The translations under genes and the position numbers were made by a program. The notes under the pieces were generated by a model. The model was not told the DNA's origin, did no database searches, and saw only the letters and a list, made by a program, of their open reading frames with translations. A stretch of 64,000 nt of DNA from Salsuginibacillus halophilus (lineage in GTDB: Bacteria > Bacillota > Bacilli > Bacillales > Marinococcaceae): NCBI RefSeq assembly GCF_003014715.1, contig NZ_PYAV01000015.1, forward strand, positions 1 to 64,000. Reading direction: 5' to 3'. Positions 8,211 to 17,261 of this stretch are shown here, piece after piece (position 1 is the stretch's first letter; each line of letters begins with the position of its first letter).

Positions 8211-11200
8211 GTGAAACTATCCAATTTTTCAATACGACGTCCGACGTTTACGATTGTGATCATGGTATTGTTTATCGTGTTAGGTGCGGTATCATTAACG
8301 CGCCTGCCGATGCAGTTATTTCCGGATATTGAAGCTCCGGCAGCAGCCGTTGTAACAAACTATCAAGGCGCTGGACCGGAAGAAGTTGTAGAAGAAGTGA
8401 CAGAGCCCCTTGAGTCGGAGCTCGCTACAGTTTCAGGGTTAAATAATATTACCTCACAATCATCGGAAGGAACCTCGCTCATTTTGCTGGAGTTTTCCTG
8501 GGACACAGATATCGGTGATGTAGAAAATGACATCATATCCGACATAAACGCTGTGCAGCTGCCTGATCAGGCGGATGATCCTTCATTTTTACGTTTTGAT
8601 CCAACAATGATGGGATCTATTCAAATGGCGGTGACTGCCGGCGGCGATGATATTGTTGATTTTCAAGATGATGTTAGTGATCTGCAGCGTGAGTTATCAC
8701 GTGTGGACGGGGTCGCTGATGTAACGGAAGAAGGCGGACTGTCCGAGCAAGTAGATGTTGCCCTTGATCAAGCAGAACTTGATGATGCCGGAGTAGATCA
8801 AGAAACTGTGATCGGAGCCATTCAAGGTCATAACATTACAGCCCCCGGCGGCATTATCGAAGATGAAGAAGAAGAATTGAATATAAGCACCAGGGTGTTA
8901 AGTGAACTTGATTCTGTTGAAGCGCTCGAAGACGTGGTGGTTACCGTAAATCCTGAAGACGGTGAGGAGCTTACGGTGGCAGATCTTGCTGATGTTGAAC
9001 TCGGCCCGGAAGATCAAAACATTATTACACGTGCGAATCAAGAGCCGGCAATGGAATTATCGGTCATGGAAGAGTCAGAGGCGAATACCACGCAAGTCTC
9101 GCAAGACGTCCAAGAAGAAATGGATGAACTTTTAAATGAAGACCGTTATGATCATTTAAGCAGTATCACGCTGTATGATGAAGGTGAATTTATTGAGGAA
9201 GCGATCGACAGTGTGATGCTGGCATTGATTAGTGGTGGTATCCTTGCCATGGTCGTGTTGTTCTCCTTCTTGCGTAATTTAAAAACACCGTTAATTATCG
9301 GTGTCGCAATACCATTTTCAATTATTGTCACCTTCACATTATTGTTTTTTGCTGATATATCGTTAAACATTATGACACTGGGAGGTTTGGCGCTTGGAAT
9401 CGGTATGCTTGTTGATAACTCGATCGTTGTAATCGAGAACATTTACAGGCACTTATCGATGAAAAAAGCGCCGAAAGAAGCTGCCGCAGAAGGTGCAAAA
9501 GAAGTCGGCGGTGCGATTACCGCCTCAACGTTAACGACGATCTCGGTATTTCTGCCGATCTTGTTTATTACAGGGCTTGTCGGAGACTTATTTATGCCGT
9601 TTGCACTTGCGGTCTCCTTCAGTTTGGCGGCCTCGCTGCTTGTTGCCTTAACAGTCGTACCGATGCTGGCAAGCCGCATGCTGAAAGCACCGGCTGAGAA
9701 CCTTGAGGCCGAGCGTCAAGAGTCCCGCTTTGTTCGAACGATGGAATCCGGCGTCCGTTTTGCGCTACGCAAACGTATTGGCGTCCTGCTCGTAACCCTC
9801 CTTTTATTCATCGGGGGCGCAGCTGGTATGACAACAGTTGGTGTAGACTTTATTCCGGATTCAGATGAAGGCATGTTTATGGTGGACGTTGAGCTTGAAC
9901 AAGGAACAATCCTTGATCGTACAGCTGAAACTGTAGAACAGCTTGAAGAAGAACTGGATACGCATGATGAAATTGAGGATTATATGAGTATCACAGGTTC
10001 TGGTAGTGAAGGGCAGGCCTTAGGCGGCGGTGGCGACAGCCATCAAGCAGAAATTATCGTATCGATGGTACCTGGGCCGGACCGTGATGAAACAACATTT
10101 GAATTTGCAGAACGTATTGAAGACGACTTGGCTGATGTTGATGAGGATGCTGATATTGAAGTGTCTGATCCTGCACAAGCTGGCCTTGGTGGAGAAGCAA
10201 ATACGCTGCAGTTTACCATTAGTGATCCGGATCGTGACAGGTTAGAAGAAACGACAGACGAGATCACTGAAGACTTGGAGGATGAATCTGACTTACGTGA
10301 TATTCGTCCAAGTATCGAGGAGACGACACGAGAGCTGCAAGTGCAGGTGGATGAAGAGGAAGCGCGCGATGCAGGCCTGGCTCCTGGTCAAATTGCCGAG
10401 GCAGTCACTGCAGCGACCCTAGGTGAAACAGCCACCACCTTACAGCCGAACAGTACAGACGTGTATCAAGTTATCGTCTCCTACGACGGTGTGACTGACA
10501 GCATTGAAGCCTTTGAAAACTTAAGTATTCAAGGGGAAGACGGTTTCGTCACGCTAGAAGACATTGCAGAAATTGAAGAAGGGGAAGGTCCGGCTTCTCG
10601 TGATCGCCGGGATATGGAAGACGCCGTTGACTTTGATGTTGTTTATTCAAGTGACATGAACTTAGGGGAAGCTTCCACACTCGTTGAAGATGTACTCGAT
10701 GATGTCGACATTGATGACGAAGCAACTGTCACTTTCGGCGGGGACCAGGAACTGTTAGAAGAAGCGATGGAAAACTTAGTGTTCGCTTTCGCACTCGGTC
10801 TGTTATTGATCTACCTTGTAATGAGTGCACAGTTTGATTCATTGAAGTACCCATTCGTCATTATGTTCACTGTTCCACTGGTGTTTATCGGGGTTATGAT
10901 TGCACTCAGTGTGACACAGACGCCATTTGATGTGATGGCCTTTATCGGACTGATTGTGCTCGCCGGTATTGTTGTGAACAACTCGATTGTGCTTGTGGAT
11001 TATACGAATCAGCGTAAAGCTGCCGGCCAAAACACAGTAGAAGCGATCGTTACCGCGGTGAAAGACCGGACGCGTCCAATCTTGATCACCGCACTAACGA
11101 CGATTCTCGGTGTTACACCACTTGCGATCGGGATTGGTGAAGGTACAGAGCTGCAGGAACCGCTCGGCATTGTCGTAATCGGGGGCTTAATCAGCAGTAC

Positions 11201-11543
11201 ACTCCTTACCTTGTTCGTCATCCCGGTTGTGTACAGCTTCTTTGATCCAACGACCCGCCGGATGAACAAAAAGTATGTCACACCGGATGGGCAGCTAATT
11301 TCTGCGTGGGAGCTGGAGCAGGCAAAAGCTGAATCGATTGATGAAGAGGAAATTGTGGAACAAGAAGCATCTGAAGAAATGCCTTCTGAAGAGGAAATTG
11401 AAGGGCCAATGGAAGAGAAAACTGAAGAGCAATCTAAAGAAAACAGTGATTCAAAAGAATCTGAGCTGGTTGACCTACTTGAAGAAGTCGTCCGCCGCTA
11501 CAAACAGAACGGTAACGAACGAGATGATGATTCCTCAAAATAA
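8211..11543 (+). CDS. RND-family efflux transporter (SwrC/AcrB type)
   Basis: Proton-driven exporter of the HAE/AcrB branch, resembling B. subtilis SwrC (surfactin self-resistance and multidrug efflux); substrate unknown here. The 1110-aa protein shows the duplicated RND plan: TM1 about 11-30 after FSIRRPTFT, a large external loop, a TM2-TM6 block about 330-480 with GMLVDNSIVVIENIYRH, a second external loop, and a TM8-TM12 block about 860-1015 with IVVNNSIVLVDYTNQ. External loops are very acidic. An unusual extra C-terminal tail of about 80 residues is dominated by Glu and probably lies in the cytoplasm. GTG start with GAAAGG 10 nt upstream. No membrane-fusion partner is adjacent, as is usual in Gram-positives. 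Confidence 0.9.
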   Translation: MKLSNFSIRRPTFTIVIMVLFIVLGAVSLTRLPMQLFPDIEAPAAAVVTNYQGAGPEEVVEEVTEPLESELATVSGLNNITSQSSEGTSLILLEFSWDTDIGDVENDIISDINAVQLPDQADDPSFLRFDPTMMGSIQMAVTAGGDDIVDFQDDVSDLQRELSRVDGVADVTEEGGLSEQVDVALDQAELDDAGVDQETVIGAIQGHNITAPGGIIEDEEEELNISTRVLSELDSVEALEDVVVTVNPEDGEELTVADLADVELGPEDQNIITRANQEPAMELSVMEESEANTTQVSQDVQEEMDELLNEDRYDHLSSITLYDEGEFIEEAIDSVMLALISGGILAMVVLFSFLRNLKTPLIIGVAIPFSIIVTFTLLFFADISLNIMTLGGLALGIGMLVDNSIVVIENIYRHLSMKKAPKEAAAEGAKEVGGAITASTLTTISVFLPILFITGLVGDLFMPFALAVSFSLAASLLVALTVVPMLASRMLKAPAENLEAERQESRFVRTMESGVRFALRKRIGVLLVTLLLFIGGAAGMTTVGVDFIPDSDEGMFMVDVELEQGTILDRTAETVEQLEEELDTHDEIEDYMSITGSGSEGQALGGGGDSHQAEIIVSMVPGPDRDETTFEFAERIEDDLADVDEDADIEVSDPAQAGLGGEANTLQFTISDPDRDRLEETTDEITEDLEDESDLRDIRPSIEETTRELQVQVDEEEARDAGLAPGQIAEAVTAATLGETATTLQPNSTDVYQVIVSYDGVTDSIEAFENLSIQGEDGFVTLEDIAEIEEGEGPASRDRRDMEDAVDFDVVYSSDMNLGEASTLVEDVLDDVDIDDEATVTFGGDQELLEEAMENLVFAFALGLLLIYLVMSAQFDSLKYPFVIMFTVPLVFIGVMIALSVTQTPFDVMAFIGLIVLAGIVVNNSIVLVDYTNQRKAAGQNTVEAIVTAVKDRTRPILITALTTILGVTPLAIGIGEGTELQEPLGIVVIGGLISSTLLTLFVIPVVYSFFDPTTRRMNKKYVTPDGQLISAWELEQAKAESIDEEEIVEQEASEEMPSEEEIEGPMEEKTEEQSKENSDSKESELVDLLEEVVRRYKQNGNERDDDSSK

Positions 11544-11553
11544 ACTGCTAGTT

Positions 11554-11587
11554 AAAACCCGCTGTGGATGCGCCCACAGCGGGTTTT
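11554..11587. terminator. Bidirectional terminator between the RND pump and the lipoprotein gene
   Basis: AAAACCCGCTGTGG / CCACAGCGGGTTTT hairpin with T-runs on both strands, serving the two convergent genes. Confidence 0.88.
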
Positions 11588-12233
11588 AACGTTCCTTTAT
11601 GTTTTCGTGAAAGGAGAGCGAGCGGCCGGTGTTCGTTTCGACGGCGAAAGACACAGCGTTCACTTCGTCTTTGTTCAACTCGAGTGCCTCAATTAAGCTC
11701 GTAATGATCGGCTCTGTCTCCCAGTCGCTCGTTTCTTCGTCCGGAAGGTGTAGATTATCCGTCATATCGAGGTATGCGGCTTCAGCTGCACTGTCGTCAA
11801 GCAAGTTTGGATCTTCGCCATCTGGAATCAAAGCAGCGGTCGTCTCCGGGTCGTCATGAGCATCATAATCGAGCACAAAGTCTGCGTCGTTTTCAATTTG
11901 GATGTGGATTTCAAGTTTGCGTAAACCTGAAGTGGCTTCTTCGCGAAAGTCCTCCTGTACCACAGTCTCAGCCTCATGCTCTGCCGATTCATCCGGTGTT
12001 TCTGTCATTTCTTCATTTTCTTGTGAATCAAGAATCGCTTCAGCTTCCGGATGGAGGTTGGACTCAGGGGCAGTGTCTTCTTCGTCATTTGAAGTTTCTT
12101 CTTCAACAGTTGGTTCTTCAACACTCGGCTCATCAGGCACGGTGTCCGGAAGTAATTCAGAGTCAGCTTCATTGCAGCCGATCATCATCAGTGTAAGTAC
12201 AAAAGCGAAACTTATGCTTAAGCAGTGACGCAT
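11586..12233 (-). CDS. Acidic lipoprotein, possibly YusW-like
   Basis: Secreted lipid-anchored protein of 215 aa. The ATG at 12233 is chosen because GAGAGG lies 9 nt upstream; an ATG 9 nt earlier would leave no spacing. The signal peptide ends in the lipobox MMIGC, followed by a long Glu/Ser/Thr/Asp-rich linker (to about 110). The C-terminal domain (LRKLEIHIQIENDADFVLDY ... ALELNKDEVNAVSFAVETNTG, in parts) has the beta-strand/helix alternation of the YusW-like family; this assignment is from memory and tentative. The gene lies downstream of another acidic lipoprotein on the same strand but is separated from it by a terminator. Confidence 0.65.
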   Translation of the reverse strand: MRHCLSISFAFVLTLMMIGCNEADSELLPDTVPDEPSVEEPTVEEETSNDEEDTAPESNLHPEAEAILDSQENEEMTETPDESAEHEAETVVQEDFREEATSGLRKLEIHIQIENDADFVLDYDAHDDPETTAALIPDGEDPNLLDDSAAEAAYLDMTDNLHLPDEETSDWETEPIITSLIEALELNKDEVNAVSFAVETNTGRSLSFHENIKER

Positions 12234-12272
12234 GGATGCCATCCTCTCGTTAAGGTCTGGCTCTACTTTACG

Positions 12273-12320
12273 AAAAAGCACCGGCGCCCTGCAACCTTTT
12301 TCGTTGCGGCGCCGGTGCAC
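12273..12320 (-). terminator. Terminator of the small acidic lipoprotein gene
   Basis: Long minus-strand hairpin GCACCGGCGCCGCAACG ... TTGCAGGGCGCCGGTGC followed by TTTTT. Confidence 0.88.
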
Positions 12321-12328
12321 AATGTTAA

Positions 12329-12574
12329 TTATTCATCTTCATCGTCTTCAGCGTCATCTTGATCCTCATCTTCATCTTCAGGATCGCCTTCTTCATCGAG
12401 TTCTACTTCTTCAGTTTCAGCTTCAGATTCATCTTCGCCGCCTCCGACATCTTCTACTTCATCCTCGCCTACGTCACCTTCTTCAGGCATCTGCTGGTCT
12501 CCATCCCCCGTTGTGCCGCAAGCTGTTAACCCTGCAAGCGCTGAAATTCCAAGTGTCATCATAAACTTTTTCAC
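12329..12574 (-). CDS. Small, extremely acidic lipoprotein
   Basis: Lipid-anchored surface protein of 81 aa. The start is a GTG at 12574 preceded by GGAGGG at the right distance; upstream in-frame codons run into a tandem-repeat region and are not coding. The signal peptide (KKFMMTLGISALAGLTAC) ends in lipobox LTAC. The mature part consists almost entirely of Glu, Asp, Gly and Val with no recognisable domain. It resembles in design the 49-aa lipoprotein at 44479. A role as a negatively charged surface layer component is only a guess. Confidence 0.72.
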   Translation of the reverse strand: MKKFMMTLGISALAGLTACGTTGDGDQQMPEEGDVGEDEVEDVGGGEDESEAETEEVELDEEGDPEDEDEDQDDAEDDEDE

Positions 12575-12656
12575 GAAAGATCCCTCCGTTGATGTATCAA
12601 TGTGTTGTAACATGATATTTCCCGCAGGGGCATAGCCGTCAAACCTGAGAAACTCG

Positions 12657-13080
12657 TTGGAAACGGGATTCGAATTCTCGAAACTGGAGCGGTCCGACAC
12701 GGATTCGGGCCGGAGCAACGCCACATGGAACGCGAATCACCGAAACTGGAGCGCGAATCATGAAAACTGGAGCGGTCCGACACGGCGTGGACCGGAGCAA
12801 CGCCACATGGAACGCGAATCACCGAAACTGGACCGCGAATCATGAAAACTGGAGCGGTCCGACACGGCGATGGGCCGGAGCAACGCCACATGGAACGCGA
12901 ATCACCGAAACTGGAGCGCGAATCATGAAAACTGGAGCGGTCCGACACGGCGATGGGCCGGAGCAACACCACATGGAACGCACATCACCGAAACTGGACC
13001 GCGCATCATCAAAAGTGGAGCGGTCTGACACGGATTTGGGCCGCGGATCGCGGAAAGTGGACCGCGTTCCATCAAGCTGG
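12657..13080. repeat. Intergenic tandem array 1, 20-21-bp units in an 83-bp higher-order repeat
   Basis: Units beginning TGGAGCG or TGGAACG recur about every 20-25 bp, e.g. TGGAACGCGAATCACCGAAA(C) and TGGAGCGCGAATCATGAAAA(C). Four sub-units make an approximately 83-bp super-repeat present about four and a half times; the last copy is diverged. Open frames through the array on both strands are artefacts of the periodicity. Confidence 0.9.
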
Positions 13081-13214
13081 CGCATACTTTTTAGCCGTTG
13101 CGAAATTTATTCCTTGCGAAAGGAGCGTCATCTCTTTTACAATGAATAAAGCACAAAAAACTAGATATAGAACAGACGGTAAAAAGTCAAACAATATCTA
13201 GTGTATAAAAGCGA

Positions 13215-13375
13215 GCTCTTCAGGTGCCTGCAATAAGGCTTAAAAGGGAATCCAGTGCAAACCTGGAACTGTCCCCGCAACTGTAAGTGCGAACGCTCCG
13301 GCACAACCACTGCGCGTGTAGCGCGGGAAGGGCCGGCAGCGACGGCGCACGAGTCAGGAGACCTGCCTGAATCTA
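13215..13375 (+). ncRNA. Cobalamin (adenosylcobalamin) riboswitch aptamer
   Basis: The sequence has the diagnostic B12-box features in order: AGGTGCCTG, then AAAAGGGAATCCAGTGCAAA, CTGGAACTGTCCCCGCAACT with GTAAGTGCGAACG, a variable GC-rich peripheral stem, and GAGTCAGGAGACCTGCC. A terminator hairpin lies downstream at 13500, ahead of the ribonucleotide reductase genes. The expected behaviour is that coenzyme B12 binding turns the genes off by termination. Confidence 0.95.
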
Positions 13376-13499
13376 GCGTTTCTAATCTCCGGGGGATGGG
13401 ATTTGGAAACAACACCGCCGGCGGCTGCCGGTGCAGATGATGAGTGTACGCCATATACTCAAGGCGTGTAGCCACCTGATGTGTTGTTTTCGATTTTTC

Positions 13500-13528
13500 A
13501 GCTCCCGCAAACGTGCGGGAGCTTTTTT
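13500..13528 (+). terminator. Riboswitch-controlled terminator before nrdEF
   Basis: AGCTCCCGCA / TGCGGGAGCT hairpin (loop AACG) with six T residues, 40 bp before the nrdE start. It is probably the expression platform of the cobalamin riboswitch. Confidence 0.88.
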
Positions 13529-13568
13529 ACGTTCGCCCGGCGTAAAACGAATAAAGGAGTTGGGTGGA

Positions 13569-15764
13569 GTGGAACAAACATTAAATCAAACCGCAGCAGC
13601 GGTAGAGGAGAAACTGCAAAACCGAAAGCTGCAGGCGCCGTGGCAGGCGTGGCTTGAACACTTTGCTGATGATATGACAACGGAAGAAGGCCGGAATCGG
13701 GCGGTGCAGGATGCCCTCGGACGCATCTCTGAAGAAGAACCGGACTGGACGTATGTTGCGGCCGCTTTACATCTGACTGCCTGGTATGAGTTTGAAGCAA
13801 CCGCCGGCCGCGGCTATGCAAATTTTGCGGCGAATGTCGTCGAGCGCGTGAACGCACGTATTTACGATGAAGCGCTGCTGAATGAATATTCGGCGGAGGA
13901 GCGGAGCGAGCTCGCTTTAATCCTTGAGCCGGAGCGGGATTTTTACTTTTCTTATATCGGTTTAAAGACGCTTGCGGACCGGTATGTAGCCCGGACGAAC
14001 AACAACATTCCGTGTGAGCTCCCGCAAGAGCGTTATCTGGTCATTGCGATGAAGCTGCTTGCAAAAGAGCCAAAAGATGTGCGGATGACCCGAATTCGGG
14101 AGGCATACTGGGCTTTATCCAAACAGTACATGACCGTTGCGACGCCGACATTTGCAAACGCCGGCAAGCGGCACGGGCAGTTTTCAAGTTGTTTTATTGA
14201 TACGGTGGAAGACAGTCTCGCTGGAATTTACGAGACGAATACGACGGCCGCTCGTGTCAGTAAAGACGGTGGAGGTCTTGGGATTTATCTCGGCAAAATT
14301 CGGGCGAAAGGATCGTCTATTAAAGGTTTCGAAAATGTCTCATCCGGGGTGATGCCGTGGATGAAGCAGCTGAACAACACGGCGGTGAGTGTGGATCAGC
14401 TCGGCCAGCGTCAAGGTGCGATTGCGGTGTATTTAGACGTATGGCACCGTGATATTTTCTCCTTTTTAGATGCGAAGTTAAACAATGGTGATGAGCGCCA
14501 GCGGACCCACGATTTATTCACCGGAGTTTGTCTGCCGGATTTGTTTATGGAAAAAGTGGAGGCGCGCGAAGACTGGTACTTATTTGACCCGCACGAAGTC
14601 CGTGAAGTCATGGGTTTCTCCTTAGAAGATGCGTATGATGAGGCGCCGGGGGCGGGCACCTTCCGTAAGCGGTACGAAGCATGTGCCAGCGAGCCGCGGC
14701 TTACAAAAGAAACGGTGCCTGCAATTGAAATTATGAAGCGGATCATGGTGAGTCAAATCGAAACCGGCACACCGTACATGTTTTACCGCGATACCGTTAA
14801 TCGGATGAATGCCAATGCTCACGCCGGCATGGTGTATGCCTCTAACCTGTGTACCGAAATTATGCAGAATATGAGCCCAACGGTGTGGAAAGAAGAGTAC
14901 CTCGATGGCAATGAAATTATTGCGAAAAAAGAGGCGGGCGACTACGTCGTTTGTAACTTGAGCTCCCTTAACTTAGCCCGCGTTATGGAGGACGAGGTCT
15001 TAAAGCAGGTCGTCCCGGTACAGATGCGGCTGCTCGACCGGGTCATTGATGCAAATGAACTCGGTATTCCGCAGGCAGAAAAGACGAATGAGCGTTACCG
15101 TGCTGTCGGACTGGGCACGTTCGGCTGGCACCACTTACTGGCGTTAAAAGGGATCAGCTGGGAAAGCGACGCGGCGGTGGCATACGCAGATGAGCTGTAT
15201 GAAGCGATTGCGTATGAAGCGGTGCAGGCGAGTTGCGAGCTGGCAAAAGAGCGCGGAGCATACCCGTTGTTTTCCGGATCGGACTGGGAGAATGGTAGTT
15301 ATTTTGAAAAGCGCGGCTACACGTCTTCTGCGTGGCAGGAGCTCGCCGGTGACGTCAAAGCGTACGGTGTGCGTAACGGGTATATGATGGCTGTTGCCCC
15401 GAATGCTTCCACATCACTCCTTGCCGGTTCGACGGCGTCGATTGACCCGGTGTTTAAACGAATGTATGCCGAAGAGAAAAAAGACTATAAGATTCCGGTA
15501 ACCGCTCCGGATTTAAGCCCGGCAACCTACTGGTACTACAAAGCAGCACACCTCATCGACCAGCACTGGAGCATTGCCCAGAACGGCCGGCGGCAGCGCC
15601 ATATAGATCAAGGCATTTCGTTTAATATGTATGTCACAAATGACATTAAAGCAAAAGAACTGCTTGATCTACACATGGACGCGTGGAAAAACGGCTTGAA
15701 AACAACCTATTATGTCCGTTCCACCTCAATTGATATTGAAGACTGTGAAAGCTGTTCAAGCTGA
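13569..15764 (+). CDS. nrdE: Class I ribonucleotide reductase, large (alpha) subunit
   Basis: Catalytic subunit that reduces ribonucleoside diphosphates to deoxyribonucleotides using a radical supplied by the small subunit. The 731-aa protein starts at a GTG 9 nt after AAAGGAG; the longer open frame runs back into the riboswitch and is not used. Family motifs include GQFSSCFIDTVEDSL (active-site Cys), SKDGGGLGIYLGKIRAKGSSI (in parts), NLCTEI, CNLSSLNLA, and NASTSLLAGSTASIDPVF. The C-terminal CESC pair is the redox shuttle. No convincing ATP-cone is seen at the N-terminus. No nrdI or nrdH is present, so the Ia/Ib subclass is open. It is followed by nrdF after 14 bp. Confidence 0.93.
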   Translation: MEQTLNQTAAAVEEKLQNRKLQAPWQAWLEHFADDMTTEEGRNRAVQDALGRISEEEPDWTYVAAALHLTAWYEFEATAGRGYANFAANVVERVNARIYDEALLNEYSAEERSELALILEPERDFYFSYIGLKTLADRYVARTNNNIPCELPQERYLVIAMKLLAKEPKDVRMTRIREAYWALSKQYMTVATPTFANAGKRHGQFSSCFIDTVEDSLAGIYETNTTAARVSKDGGGLGIYLGKIRAKGSSIKGFENVSSGVMPWMKQLNNTAVSVDQLGQRQGAIAVYLDVWHRDIFSFLDAKLNNGDERQRTHDLFTGVCLPDLFMEKVEAREDWYLFDPHEVREVMGFSLEDAYDEAPGAGTFRKRYEACASEPRLTKETVPAIEIMKRIMVSQIETGTPYMFYRDTVNRMNANAHAGMVYASNLCTEIMQNMSPTVWKEEYLDGNEIIAKKEAGDYVVCNLSSLNLARVMEDEVLKQVVPVQMRLLDRVIDANELGIPQAEKTNERYRAVGLGTFGWHHLLALKGISWESDAAVAYADELYEAIAYEAVQASCELAKERGAYPLFSGSDWENGSYFEKRGYTSSAWQELAGDVKAYGVRNGYMMAVAPNASTSLLAGSTASIDPVFKRMYAEEKKDYKIPVTAPDLSPATYWYYKAAHLIDQHWSIAQNGRRQRHIDQGISFNMYVTNDIKAKELLDLHMDAWKNGLKTTYYVRSTSIDIEDCESCSS

Positions 15765-15778
15765 TAAGGAGGCTAACC

Positions 15779-16819
15779 ATGAGTGATGCATTACAAACGC
15801 GTAAACTTTATGACCCAGAGGCGCCAAACGCTTCAACAGGTATTGTTAACGGCGCATCATCCAACGTCTTGAACTGGGATGATGTCCGTTTCTCCTGGGC
15901 GTATCCCCTTTACAAAAATATGCTTGCAAACTTCTGGACCCCGTTTGAAATTAATATGGCCGGCGATCAAAAGCAGTACCCGCAGCTTTCAGAAGATGAA
16001 AAAACAGCTTTTAAAAAGATCATTGGCCTGCTCGCATTTTTAGACTCGGTGCAGACCGATTATTCCGCCCGGGCCGCCGAATATTTAACCGACTCCAGCT
16101 TAGCGGCATTAATGACGGTGCTCTCGTTTCAGGAAGTGGTGCACAACCAAAGCTACTCGTACGTACTATCGAGCCTAGTGCCAAAAGAAGAGCAGGACGA
16201 AGTCTTTGAATACTGGAAAACCGACGAAGTTTTAAAAGAGCGCAATGAATACATTGCCCGCGGCTACGACAACTTCGTCACCAACCCGACGCCGCAAACC
16301 TTTTTAGAATCGATCGTGTACGATGTCATTTTAGAAGGCCTCAACTTTTATTCCGGCTTTGCCTTTTTCTACAACATGGCCCGGCACCAAAAGATGGTCT
16401 CCACATCCACCATGATCAACTACATTAACCGCGACGAACAGCTCCACGTCCGCCTGTTTGCTAACATCTTTCACGAACTGTTGCGTGAAAATCCAGAGCT
16501 CGATACAGAAGCAAACCGGACGTTCGTACGCGATGCCTTTCACGAAGGCGCGCGCTTAGAAATTAAATGGGCGCACCACGTCTTAGGCGGTCGGATCGAA
16601 GGCATCTCAATGGATGATTTAGAAGCTTACATTAAATTTATGGCGAACAAACGCGCCAAAGAACTCGGCGCTGAAGAACCGTACCCAGGCTACACGAAAA
16701 ATCCAATGAAATGGATCAAAGCCTACCAAGACGTGAACGCCTCCAAAAGCGACTTCTTTGAGCAGAAATCCCGCCAATACGCCAAAGTCACCGACGACAA
16801 CGGCTTCGACGAGCTGTAG
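15779..16819 (+). CDS. nrdF: Class I ribonucleotide reductase, small (beta) subunit
   Basis: Di-metal radical-generating subunit of 346 aa. The ligand pattern is intact: D in QTDYSARAAEYL, E and H in SFQEVVHNQSYSY (with a nearby Tyr that can hold the radical), E in DVILEGLNFYSGF, and E/H in NRDEQLHVRLF. The C-terminal tail (VTDDNGFDEL) ends in the acidic/hydrophobic sequence that docks into the large subunit. AAGGAGG ribosome site. Cotranscribed with nrdE and so under the same cobalamin riboswitch. Confidence 0.94.
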   Translation: MSDALQTRKLYDPEAPNASTGIVNGASSNVLNWDDVRFSWAYPLYKNMLANFWTPFEINMAGDQKQYPQLSEDEKTAFKKIIGLLAFLDSVQTDYSARAAEYLTDSSLAALMTVLSFQEVVHNQSYSYVLSSLVPKEEQDEVFEYWKTDEVLKERNEYIARGYDNFVTNPTPQTFLESIVYDVILEGLNFYSGFAFFYNMARHQKMVSTSTMINYINRDEQLHVRLFANIFHELLRENPELDTEANRTFVRDAFHEGARLEIKWAHHVLGGRIEGISMDDLEAYIKFMANKRAKELGAEEPYPGYTKNPMKWIKAYQDVNASKSDFFEQKSRQYAKVTDDNGFDEL

Positions 16820-16837
16820 CCTTTTCACGGATTCTGC

Positions 16838-17150
16838 GCGACTGAGGGTGGTAACTGCGCGATTGGAGAGTTTACTGTGCGATTGGAGAGTTTACTGCGC
16901 GATTGGAGAGTTTACTGCGCGATTGGAGAGTTTACTGCGCGATTGGAGAGTTTACTGCGCGACTGGAGAGTTTACTGCGCAATTGGAGAGTTTACTGCGC
17001 GACTGAGGGTGATTACTGCGCGACTGGAGAGTTTACTGCGCGACTGAGGGTGATTACTGCGCGATTGGAGAGTTTACTGCGCGACTGAGTGTGATTACTG
17101 CGCGACTGGAGAGTTTACTGTGCGTCTAAAGTAATTACTGCCCGATTGAG
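16838..17150. repeat. Intergenic tandem array 2, 20-bp units
   Basis: About fifteen head-to-tail 20-bp units, mostly ACTGCGCGATTGGAGAGTTT, mixed with a second variant ACTGCGCGACTGAGGGTGAT. The array begins right after nrdF and precedes its terminator. Variants are interspersed rather than blocked, implying repeated conversion or slippage. Read-through open frames are not genes. Confidence 0.92.
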
Positions 17151-17193
17151 ATAATAACGGCACGTCTGAACTCAACTATAATACTTGACCGGA

Positions 17194-17229
17194 AAGGGGA
17201 TGCGCCCGCAGCGCATCCCCTTGAATCTT
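17194..17229 (+). terminator. Terminator downstream of nrdEF and array 2
   Basis: AAGGGGATGCGC / GCGCATCCCCTT perfect 12-bp stem, loop CCGCA, followed by a weak T-rich tail. Confidence 0.75.
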
Positions 17230-17261
17230 TCATTCCAATTGTTCGCCGGCACCCGCCGGCG

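Noticed and set aside
12571-12972. Repetitive open frames on both strands in array 1
   Set aside because: Produced by the 83-bp tandem repeat; the true lipoprotein start is the GTG at 12574 with its own ribosome site.
13431-13568. 46 extra N-terminal residues for the ribonucleotide reductase
   Set aside because: They would be encoded by the riboswitch tail and terminator; the GTG at 13569 has the ribosome site.
16758-17088. Repetitive frames with RLESLLRDWRVYC-type units
   Set aside because: Translation of the 20-bp array; no start signals.
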